DNA of 64,000 nucleotides, from positions 124,001-188,000 of the forward strand of contig NZ_LN651327.1 in the NCBI RefSeq assembly GCF_000826525.2, in the 5' to 3' direction. Shown here in pieces: positions 52,501 through 58,544 of this stretch. Origin of the DNA: Mobilicoccus massiliensis. Lineage in GTDB: Bacteria; Actinomycetota; Actinomycetes; Actinomycetales; Dermatophilaceae. The position numbers and the translations under genes were made by a program. Under the pieces are notes generated by a model. It ran no database searches. It saw only the letters and a program-made list of their open reading frames with translations, and was not told the origin of the DNA. Every line of letters begins with the position of its first letter. Within the stretch, counting starts at the first letter, position 1.

Positions 52501-53068
52501 CGTGACCGGGCGGCGGCGCACCGGGCGGTCGGGGGCGCTGCTCACGTTGGCGGAGTCGGCCCTGGTGGCCGGCTGGGAGGTCGCCGTCGTCGCCGGTCGG
52601 CGCAGCCCGTTGGAGGCGTTGCCGAGTGTCGGAGGCACGCGGGTTCACGGCGTGTTCCGGCGGGACGAGGACGCGGATCGTTTGCTCGCCGTGGTGGATC
52701 GGTGCGTGTCGGATTCCACGAGGCTGCTCGTCGTCGCCGACGACGTCGACCTCGTGCCCGACGGGCCGCTGCTCGACGCGCTCGCGGCCCTGCCGGCGCG
52801 GTTGCGGGACACCGGGAGTCTCTTCGTCGGTTCCGGTGAGGCGGAGGAGATCGTCGGCGCCTTCCGCGGCCCTGCGCCCGCCCTGCGTCGGGCTCGGTGC
52901 GGGGTGATGCTGTCTCCCCAGACGCTCGAGGACGGCGAGGCCTTCGGCGTCCGTCTGCGACGCGCCCAGTACGGCCGCGCCCTCGGCGTCGGCGCCGGGT
53001 TCCTGGTCCTCGACGGACTCCCCGAACGAGTCCAGGTCGCGTGCTCCTCCTACATCCCGGAGCCGTAA
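49550..53068 (+). CDS. FHA-like/FtsK-SpoIIIE (EccC/EssC-type) ATPase
   Basis: A 1172-residue motor ATPase of the type VII secretion EccC/EssC class, but without the N-terminal transmembrane helices of EccC. An FHA-like beta domain lies at about 60-135 (HRLDVGRYRCGADRDSDLVL then VSWVIDV). ATPase 1 has a full Walker A GGTTGSGKSELLQTL (about 402) and Walker B RLVIVVDEFATLAAEL. ATPases 2 and 3 are degenerate: VVGGAGSGRTGVL (about 705) and TGRRRTGRSGALL (about 984) have Arg in place of the P-loop Lys. Typical EccC has three ATPase domains, as here. No WXG100, EccB, EccD or EccE gene lies in the window. GTG 49550 (or 49547) overlaps the upstream gene. Confidence 0.88.
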   Translation: MRALMTAADGSDVVVRSPAWPVEERPGGVLGVGDEPLALPFGVVELVVVTGRGAGAVHRLDVGRYRCGADRDSDLVLPTDVSWVIDVRCGGEVFVCTLDEEWRWPVGERRRLGGLDLALRWCGGPSGLTREPASLADLLLGRIAGVSAAPGEARWSLGREAGSGDEVTVTVSEAPVLLVRGTERHAYARAVLGRLLTGTADPLRLTVLAPGLDVDERARWAWTRWLPQARCDDERFVRAGFDDDACARLVSEIAGEERGESVDLVVVDGHVGEVGALARPGLAMLVLDDEVPETGTVVDVDGPRARVAGLPGDLDGRTLDVDLPDTAWIERLARAMTAVSDDPPPPGGRLLGLLGMAPTDAGAIFERWQSPTTTRVVIGEDPAEGVPVALDLRADGPHALVGGTTGSGKSELLQTLVASLAVSNAPEAMTFLLVDYKGGAAFAACHRLPHTLGVVTDLDVALTERALASLSAEVRRRERLLAEAGVADLDAYLAAGRGPLARLVIVVDEFATLAAELPDFVDGLVDIARRGRSLGLHLVLATQRPAGAVSADIRANTTLRIALRVADTADSVDVVGVPDAAAIDERRPGRAIVRVGRNHPVEVQTARVTTCDPTVGSASTPYVFGEPVDMVGESDLALLAATMRGLVAEKGLVVPPSPWLPPLPARVELADCAMTGVVPFGIEDLPGRQRREVAHLRLDEGAPLTVVGGAGSGRTGVLRALVASVALRFEPSEVHVHAIDAGARGLAGIARLPHIGVVAGRDEPDRAERLVARLTDQLDDRVQRLARHGWRDAADQREAEPDTPWPWVVVLVDRWDLLAEAADAVDDRAAVAALERIATEGARAGILVVATGDRSMLTGRVTSLFPDRLLLRLADPYDYAAVGLPGPAGHGEPGRGWRGLGAIETQVADVDEVLEELLERGDACAPVEGGPFRIDPLPGFVTREEVAALPEHESRPAGALLVAAGGDELGARWIDADEYGPCALVTGRRRTGRSGALLTLAESALVAGWEVAVVAGRRSPLEALPSVGGTRVHGVFRRDEDADRLLAVVDRCVSDSTRLLVVADDVDLVPDGPLLDALAALPARLRDTGSLFVGSGEAEEIVGAFRGPAPALRRARCGVMLSPQTLEDGEAFGVRLRRAQYGRALGVGAGFLVLDGLPERVQVACSSYIPEP

Positions 53069-53074
53069 CCCCCA

Positions 53075-53298
53075 CGCTCACACAGGCGGTTTCACCCGGC
53101 CCCGCTCGAACAGGCGTTTCCACCGGCGTCGCACAGGCGGTTTCACCCCGACCCCGCTCGAACAGGCCCTTCCCCCCGCTCAAACAGGCGTTCCGCGCCG
53201 CGGTGCTCGCCCACGCACTCCCAACCCCCGCTCAAACAGGCGTTTCGCACCGCGGTGCTCGCCCACGCACTCCCAACCCCCGCTCAAACAGGCGTTTC
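53075..53298 (+). repeat. array of seven 18-19-bp motifs
   Basis: The motif CGCTCAAACAGGCGTTTC (variants CGCTCGAACAGG...) recurs at 53075, 53103, 53127, 53155, 53177, 53229 and 53281. The first five are 22-28 bp apart; the last three are exactly 52 bp apart because a 52-bp unit carrying GCGGTGCTCGCCCACGCACT is repeated. The array begins six bases after the ATPase stop and ends 31 bases before the IS256 target duplication. It contains no ORF of merit. Confidence 0.9.
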
Positions 53299-53336
53299 CG
53301 TCCGCGTCCTCATCCGGTTGTCGGCGCTCTGTGAGC

Positions 53337-54801
53337 GGGACTGTCCGGCCAACGGTGTAAGTGGCGTTTTCATTCTCAGCGGTCTTCGGCGGCCGGGATG
53401 CGGTCGGCGAAGGTGATGGCGAAGGCGTTCAACGCTGGTTTCCAGCGTGTGACCCATCGTGTCTGTCCGGTGCCCTTGGGGTCCAGGCTCCTCGTGACGA
53501 GGTACAGGGTTTTCATCGCGGCCTGCTCGTTGGGGAAGTGTCCGCGGGCTCGGACCGCGCGCCGGTAGCGGGCGTTGAGCGACTCGATCGCGTTGGTTGA
53601 GCAGATCACGCGTCGGATCTCGACGTCGTAGTCCAGGAACGGGATGAACTCGGTCCAGGCGTTCTCCCACAGCCGCACGATCGCTGGGTAGGGCTTGCCC
53701 CACTTCTCGGCGAACTCCTCGAAGCGGTCTCGGGCCGCGGCCGCGGTGGGGGCGGTGTAGATCGGCTTCATGTCCCTGGCGATGCCGTCCCAGTACCTGC
53801 GGGAGGCGTACCGGAAGGTGTTGCGGATCAAGTGAATGATGCAGGTCTGCACCGTGGCCTGCGCGAACACTGCGTTCACCGAGTCGGGTAGGCCTTTGAG
53901 GCCGTCACAGACGACGAAGAACACGTCCTGCACGCCCCGGTTACGCAGCTCGGTCAGGACGGCCAGCCAGTACTTGGCCGACTCCCCGTCCCCGTCGCCG
54001 GCCCACATGCCCAGCACGTCCTTGTGCCCCTCGAGGTCGACCCCGATCGCGGCATAGAACGGGCGATTACGCACCTGCCCATCGCGGACCTTCACCACGA
54101 TTGCGTCGATGAAGATCGCCGCGTACACCTTCTCCAACGGCCGCGCCCACCAGACCTGCATCTCCTCGATCACCCGGTCGGTGATCCGAGAGACGGTGTC
54201 CTTGGACACCGACGCCCCGTACACCTCGGCCAGGTGCGCACTGATTTCTCCGGTGGTCAGGCCCTTGGCGTACAGCGACAACACCATCGCATCCAGATCC
54301 CCCAGCCGGCGTTGCCGCTTCTTCACCAACTGCGGCTCGAACGAGGCATCCCGGTCCCGCGGCACGTCGATCCGTACCTCACCGACGTTGTCGGTGACCA
54401 CGGTCTTGGACCGTTTCCCGTTGCGGGAGTTCCCGCCGTTACGACCCTCAGCTGCGTGCCTGTCGTAGCCCAGGTGTTCGGACATCTCCTCATCCAGGGC
54501 GGACTCGATCACCATTTTGGTGATCTGCTTCAACAATCCACCCGGGCCGGTGATCTCGATCCCGGCGTCCTTGGCTTGCAGTACAAGCTGCCGAATGACG
54601 GCCGCGTTCGCGGCCGTCATGTCCCCAGCCCCTGCGGGCCCGGGCTCGTCCGGGACGGCCCCGAACGCTTCACCCGAGGACGCGTCCTCAGGTGGCTCCT
54701 GCGATGTCGGCTCCTCCACGAGCCCCAGTGTCTCGGTCATGACGACCCTCCTGCCCCGAACGAGGCGATCAGGCCACTTACACCGTTAGAGCGACAGACC
54801 C
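53337..54801 (-). mobile_element. IS256-family insertion sequence, complete
   Basis: A 1465-bp element with imperfect ends: left GGGACTGTC and right (reverse complement) GGGTCTGTC, followed on both sides by a shared ACGGTGTAAGTGGC inner block (left 53352-53365, right 54773-54786 complement). It is flanked by an 8-bp target duplication CTGTGAGC at 53329-53336 and 54802-54809. One intact transposase gene fills it. The clean duplication indicates a single, probably recent insertion. Confidence 0.93.
53376..54740 (-). CDS. IS256 family transposase
   Basis: A 454-residue DDE-type transposase. After an acidic N-terminal ~40 residues the IS256 pattern follows: helix-turn-helix region, NGKRSKTVVTDNVGEVRIDV, and the catalytic residues Asp in AIFIDAIVVKVRDG (about 212), Asp in VVCDGLKGLPDSV (about 276) and Glu in STNAIESLNARYRR (about 383). 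Uninterrupted and preceded by AGGAGGG, so it should be functional. Encoded by the element 53337-54801. Confidence 0.96.
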   Translation of the reverse strand: MTETLGLVEEPTSQEPPEDASSGEAFGAVPDEPGPAGAGDMTAANAAVIRQLVLQAKDAGIEITGPGGLLKQITKMVIESALDEEMSEHLGYDRHAAEGRNGGNSRNGKRSKTVVTDNVGEVRIDVPRDRDASFEPQLVKKRQRRLGDLDAMVLSLYAKGLTTGEISAHLAEVYGASVSKDTVSRITDRVIEEMQVWWARPLEKVYAAIFIDAIVVKVRDGQVRNRPFYAAIGVDLEGHKDVLGMWAGDGDGESAKYWLAVLTELRNRGVQDVFFVVCDGLKGLPDSVNAVFAQATVQTCIIHLIRNTFRYASRRYWDGIARDMKPIYTAPTAAAARDRFEEFAEKWGKPYPAIVRLWENAWTEFIPFLDYDVEIRRVICSTNAIESLNARYRRAVRARGHFPNEQAAMKTLYLVTRSLDPKGTGQTRWVTRWKPALNAFAITFADRIPAAEDR

Positions 54802-54882
54802 CTGTGAGCCCGTTCGGTGTCATGACAGGGGTCTCTGCGTGTCTCTCGCGGTTCGGCTAGAGAGTCGAATAACGTCCTCGTC

Positions 54883-56094
54883 GTGGATCCGATCATGAAC
54901 CCGTACGCGCCCGGGGCCGGGCAGCGGCCGCCGGAGTTGGCCGGTCGCGACGAGCAGTTGCGCACGTTCGAGGTGGTGCTCGAACGCATCGCGCGAGGCC
55001 GGCCGGAGCGGTCGATCGTATTGACCGGCCTTCGCGGTGTTGGCAAGACGGTACTGCTCAACGCGCTGCGTTCAGCGGCCGTGCGAGCGGGCTGGGGGTC
55101 GGGAAAGTTCGAGGCGCGTCCCGACCAGGGCTTGCGCCGCCCGGTGAGTGCGGCGTTACACGTCGCGGTGCGCGAGCTGGGCCATCCCCAGCAGGACGAC
55201 GTGGATCACGTGTTGGGTGTCATCAAGGCGTTCGCGCTGCGCGATGCGCCGTCGAACGCCAAGCTGCGTGACAAGTGGCAGCCGGGTATCGATGTACCGG
55301 TACAAAATGGTCGTGCGGATTCCGGTGACATCGAGATCGATCTCGTCGAGTTGCTCACCGATGTCGGTGGCCTGGCCGCGGACGTCGGCAAGGGCGTCGC
55401 GATCTTCATCGACGAGATGCAGGACCTCGGCCCCGACGACGTGTCGGCATTGTGCGCGGCGTGTCACGAGATCAGTCAGAACGGCCTGCCGGTGATCGTC
55501 GTCGGCGCGGGCCTGCCCCATCTGCCTGCGGTGTTGTCGGCGTCGAAGTCGTACTCCGAGCGTTTGTTCCGATACAACCGCATCGACCGACTCGATCGTG
55601 CCGCGGCCGAGCACGCGTTGCAGGTGCCGGCGCAGGAGGAGGACGCGGAGTGGTCGCCCGAGGCGCTCGAGGCGATGTACGCGGCGACGGGCGGGTATCC
55701 GTATTTCATCCAGGCGTACGGCAAGGTGACGTGGGATGCGGCGCCGCAGTCGCCGATCACGGCCCACGACGTCGAGGTCGCCGGCCCGGAGGCCGAGGAG
55801 GAGCTGGGTGTCGGCTTCTTCGGCTCCCGCTTCGAACGTGCCACCCCCGGCGAGCGCGAATACCTCCGCGCCATGGCCGACGTGGCCGCCGACCTCCTCG
55901 CCGCCGGTGAAGAACTCGACGAGTCGGAATCCGTGCTCACCTCCGACGTCGCCAAGCACCTCGGCCGCAAACCACAATCCCTCTCCCCGGCGCGTGACGG
56001 CCTGCTGAAGAAGGGGCTCATCTACTCGGGGGAGCGGGGGCGCATCGCATTCACAGTCCCGCACTTCGGGAGGTATCTGCGGAGTATCGGGTGA
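54883..56094 (+). CDS. AAA+ ATPase, Orc1/Cdc6-like with winged helix
   Basis: A 403-residue P-loop ATPase. Walker A TGLRGVGKTVLL (about residue 48), Walker B VAIFIDEMQDLG (about 175), sensor strand VIVVGAGLPHL, and arginine-finger-like YSERLFRYNRID. The C-terminal ~80 residues form a winged helix (VLTSDVAKHLGRKPQSLSPA then LLKKGLIYSGERGRIAFTVP). The opening GRDEQLRTFEVVLER resembles Orc1/Cdc6 and STAND proteins. Role unknown: replication, mobile-element or defence functions are all possible. GTG 54883; the downstream region carries four TGGCCA palindromes. It sits between two insertion sequences. Confidence 0.85.
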   Translation: MDPIMNPYAPGAGQRPPELAGRDEQLRTFEVVLERIARGRPERSIVLTGLRGVGKTVLLNALRSAAVRAGWGSGKFEARPDQGLRRPVSAALHVAVRELGHPQQDDVDHVLGVIKAFALRDAPSNAKLRDKWQPGIDVPVQNGRADSGDIEIDLVELLTDVGGLAADVGKGVAIFIDEMQDLGPDDVSALCAACHEISQNGLPVIVVGAGLPHLPAVLSASKSYSERLFRYNRIDRLDRAAAEHALQVPAQEEDAEWSPEALEAMYAATGGYPYFIQAYGKVTWDAAPQSPITAHDVEVAGPEAEEELGVGFFGSRFERATPGEREYLRAMADVAADLLAAGEELDESESVLTSDVAKHLGRKPQSLSPARDGLLKKGLIYSGERGRIAFTVPHFGRYLRSIG

Positions 56095-56130
56095 GGGTCC
56101 TTGTGGACTTCTGTCCGCAAGCGGCTGATT

Positions 56131-56189
56131 CTGGCCAGTCTCGCTCCTGTTGGCCAAGGTCGGGGCATCTTGGCCAGCGGGCTGGCCAG
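56131..56189. repeat. cluster of four TGGCCA palindromes
   Basis: CTGGCCAG (56131), TTGGCCAA (56150), TTGGCCAG (56170) and CTGGCCAG (56182) occur within 59 bp, starting 37 bases after the ATPase stop, with core spacings of 19, 20 and 12 bp. The IS3 element begins four bases later and may have cut off further copies. They could be binding sites for a dimeric protein. Confidence 0.7.
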
Positions 56190-56224
56190 ATCTGGTCTTG
56201 TCCCGTTCTCGTGGACACGGATTT

Positions 56225-57091
56225 CTAGGCGATTGCCTCTTGCTCAAACTCTGCGGGTGAACGGTATCCGAGCCGCTGCTTGATGCGGCTGGTGTTGTAG
56301 AAGCCCTCGATGTAGTCGAAGATCGCCGAGCGCAGCAGGTCCCGCGACGGCCAGGTCTGGCGTCCGTGGATCGACGCGAGTTCCCGCTTCAGGGTGGCCC
56401 AGGTCGACTCGACGGCGGCGTTGTCGTAGCAGTCGCCGGTGGACCCGAACGACGCGGTGATGCCGAGGGTCTCGAGCCGTTGGCCGAAGGCCAGCGAGGT
56501 GTAGGCCGATCCTCGGTCGGCGTGGTGGATGACGCGCTGGTCGGGGCGGCGGCGTTCGAAGGCCATCACGAGTGCGTCGATGACGAGGTCGGCGTCGGGG
56601 GTGGTGCCCATGGCCCAGCCGACGACGCGGCGGGAGTAGAGGTCGATGACGCCGGCGAAGTGGAGCCAACCTTCCTCGGTGCGGAACTGGGTGACGTCAG
56701 CTGCCCAGAGCCGGTCGCGGCCGGCGGGGTTGAAGTCCCGTTCGACCAGGTCGGGTGCCCAGGCGGTGTTCGGCTTCCCGGTGCGCCACTTCTTGCGGGA
56801 GTGCGCCCCGACGAGGCCGTACTCGCGCATCAACCGGGCCACCCTCTTGCGGGCTGTGCGGTGCCCGAGGCGGCCGAGCTCGGCGTGGACGCGGGGTGCG
56901 CCGTAGGTGCGGCGGGAGCGGTTGTGGACCTCGCAGACCACAGTTGCCAACTCGAGGTCGCGCTGGGCGTGCGCCGAGGGGCCGCGGTCGCGCCATGCGT
57001 AGTAGCCGGATCGGGAGACGCCGAGAACAGTGCACAGCCGCTTCACCCCGTAGGTGTCGTGATGCTCAGAGACGAACCGGAAGCGGCTCAC
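56225..57091 (-). CDS. IS3 family transposase, orfB (integrase core)
   Basis: A 288-residue retroviral-integrase-like (rve) protein with an N-terminal HTH_21 region (GVKRLCTVLGVSRSGYYAWR). The DDE residues lie in RLWAADVTQFRTEEG (Asp about 131), RVIHHADRGSAYTSL (Asp about 192) and NAAVESTWATLKREL (Glu about 228). Undisrupted. It overlaps orfA by GTGA; the active enzyme in this family is usually an OrfAB frameshift fusion. I see no classic A6G or similar slippery heptamer near the overlap, so re-initiation is likely. Confidence 0.96.
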   Translation of the reverse strand: MSRFRFVSEHHDTYGVKRLCTVLGVSRSGYYAWRDRGPSAHAQRDLELATVVCEVHNRSRRTYGAPRVHAELGRLGHRTARKRVARLMREYGLVGAHSRKKWRTGKPNTAWAPDLVERDFNPAGRDRLWAADVTQFRTEEGWLHFAGVIDLYSRRVVGWAMGTTPDADLVIDALVMAFERRRPDQRVIHHADRGSAYTSLAFGQRLETLGITASFGSTGDCYDNAAVESTWATLKRELASIHGRQTWPSRDLLRSAIFDYIEGFYNTSRIKQRLGYRSPAEFEQEAIA

Positions 57092-57384
57092 CGGGTCGTC
57101 TCCTTGGCGAAATACGCGGCTGCTTTGCGGAGGATCTCGCGTTCGACCTTCAGGTCGGCGACCTCCTTGCGGAGTCGCTTCAACTCCAAGCGCTCGTGCT
57201 CGTTCAACGCACCGGGCAGCGCGTCCAGGGTCTGTTTCTCCCGGTCCTTGCGGACCCAGCCCGCGAGGGTCTTGTCGCTGATCCCGAGATCCCGCGCGAC
57301 ACTCGCGATCGACTTGTCAGTGGTCAGGACCAGGCGCACTGCCTCGGTCCGAAACTCCGCCGGGTACTTCGACGGACGGCCCAT
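57088..57384 (-). CDS. IS3 family transposase, orfA
   Basis: A 98-residue DNA-binding protein: helix-turn-helix (FRTEAVRLVLTTDKSIASVA then RDLGISDKTLAGWVRK) and a leucine-zipper-like coiled coil (LELKRLRKEVADLKVEREIL). ATG 57384 is preceded by AAGGGAG. It binds the element ends and forms OrfAB with the next gene. Confidence 0.95.
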   Translation of the reverse strand: MGRPSKYPAEFRTEAVRLVLTTDKSIASVARDLGISDKTLAGWVRKDREKQTLDALPGALNEHERLELKRLRKEVADLKVEREILRKAAAYFAKETTR

Positions 57385-57542
57385 AACGGACTCCCTTCAG
57401 CGAGCCTGCGGCTCACTATCAGGTGTCCACCAGAACGGGGCAAGACCAAGGGAAAGCAGTTTGCGCGGGTCGTTGCTCGATGACCGCTCACATTTCCTGC
57501 GACCGACGCGGCTCGCGGCGCCCCGGCACAAGGCCGGGGGCC

Positions 57543-57938
57543 TCAGGCCGCCATCGAGCTCGCCATGCCGGCGAAGTACGGGACGAGCCACAGGGCCCAG
57601 ACGCCGACGCTGAAACGGTGGAAGTTCTCCTTCTCGTTGGCGCGGTCGCGCAGGAGGACGACGATCGCCCAGAGGGCGTGGACGCCCATGAGGACGAGAG
57701 CGATGGCTCCGGTGACCGCCATGAGGGTGCCGAGGGTGGCGGCGAGGCCTTCCGTGGGTGCGCCGCCTGCGGCCGCGATGCGGCTCATGACGAAGGTGCC
57801 GGCGGCGTCGGCGGCGAAGCCGAGCACGAAGGCCACCGCGTGCCAGGCGCGTAGAACACCGGCGCGGCGCTCGGCCCAGACGCCGAGAGTGTAGAAGAAC
57901 AAGGCTGCTGTGATGAGGACGATGGCTGAAGGAAGCAT
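57543..57938 (-). CDS. HsmA-like four-helix membrane protein
   Basis: A 131-residue protein with four transmembrane helices (SAIVLITAALFFYTLGVWAE, WHAVAFVLGFAADAAGTFVM, LGTLMAVTGAIALVLMGVHA, FSVGVWALWLVPYFAGM). The pattern, including GFxxDxxGT and ALWxVPYxxG, matches HsmA (TIGR03987) proteins, whose function is unsettled. A palindrome TGCGTTTTCGCA at 57949-57960, with AACGCA at 57965, lies just upstream and may be its operator. Single gene. Confidence 0.8.
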   Translation of the reverse strand: MLPSAIVLITAALFFYTLGVWAERRAGVLRAWHAVAFVLGFAADAAGTFVMSRIAAAGGAPTEGLAATLGTLMAVTGAIALVLMGVHALWAIVVLLRDRANEKENFHRFSVGVWALWLVPYFAGMASSMAA

Positions 57939-58155
57939 GTTTCGATCATGCGTTTTCGCACGTCAACGCACATCGTCTGCATGATTGGAGTATCTCTGCG
58001 TCGAAAGTTGCAACCGCCGCCGTCGGATGAAAGCCGGGCAACCGCGATGTGACCTCAGATCCGGACCGAGTCCTCGAATACGGAAATCGGCGCAGGTGAC
58101 CACCTACCTCAGGAGTCGAGTGTGGAGGCATCCACTCGAACCGGAGGAGAACATC

Positions 58156-58374
58156 ATGTCGATCGTCGGAGACCCCATCTTCATCGCCGCTGAGCACCGC
58201 TACCGCCGCGAGCAGTTCTCCGTCGCACCCCGAGTCGACCGTGCGGCCCGCATCGGAGGCAACCAGGTCCTCCGCCGGCTCCGCGATCTCGCCGTCGGCC
58301 TCGTCGGAGTGGCGACCGTGACGGCGACGGGCGCCACCGCCGCAACCCAGCCAGGCCGACTCCCGGGAACGTGA
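58156..58374 (+). CDS. small hypothetical protein, 72 residues
   Basis: Supported by a textbook ribosome site, GGAGGAG (58143-58149), six bases before ATG 58156. The protein has IFIAAEHRYRREQFSVAP, an Arg-rich middle, and a C-terminal hydrophobic stretch AVGLVGVATVTATGATAATQ that could be a single membrane helix. No family recognised. It precedes the LuxR-type regulator by 44 bases and could be its regulated partner or a leader peptide. Coding status is likely but not certain. Confidence 0.55.
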   Translation: MSIVGDPIFIAAEHRYRREQFSVAPRVDRAARIGGNQVLRRLRDLAVGLVGVATVTATGATAATQPGRLPGT

Positions 58375-58405
58375 CGAACCGGCAGGTCGAAGGCGAGCCT
58401 CCTGC

Positions 58406-58411
58406 CACAAT
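58406..58411 (+). promoter_or_regulatory. -10 box pointing to the native LuxR start
   Basis: CACAAT ends seven bases before ATG 58419, the same geometry as other leaderless genes here. It marks the original start of the regulator, which is now out of frame with the bulk of the gene. Confidence 0.5.
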
Positions 58412-58438
58412 TTCGCCCATGGAGAGCGAGGTGCGCCT

Positions 58439-58544
58439 ACACGGCCGCGATCAGCTCGCAGCCGACGTGGAGGCAGCGATCGACCCGCCGACACGGCCGC
58501 GATCAGCTCGCAGCCGACGTGGAGGCAGCGATCGACCCGCCGAC
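58439..58544 (+). repeat. exact 52-bp tandem duplication at the 5' end of the LuxR gene
   Basis: Bases 58439-58490 are repeated without change at 58491-58542 (plus two bases). Because 52 is not a multiple of three, ATG 58419 reads MESEVRLHGRDQLAADVEAA, then IDPPT, then runs out of frame. Removing one copy restores one continuous ORF from 58419 to 61353. Confidence 0.97.

Larger units (their letters stand above)
56193..57448 (-). mobile_element. IS3-family insertion sequence, complete
   Basis: A 1256-bp element with matching ends: TGGTCTTG-T/C-CCCGTTCT-C/G-GTGGACAC at 56193 inward and its complement ending at 57448, differing at two positions. It carries orfA and orfB overlapping by GTGA. No 3-4-bp target duplication is seen (left flank ATC, right flank AGG), so one side may have been rearranged after insertion. 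Confidence 0.88.

Noticed and set aside
53075..53298. CRISPR array
   Set aside because: Units are 18-19 bp with irregular 4-34-bp gaps, repeats vary, spacers are partly identical, and no cas genes are present.
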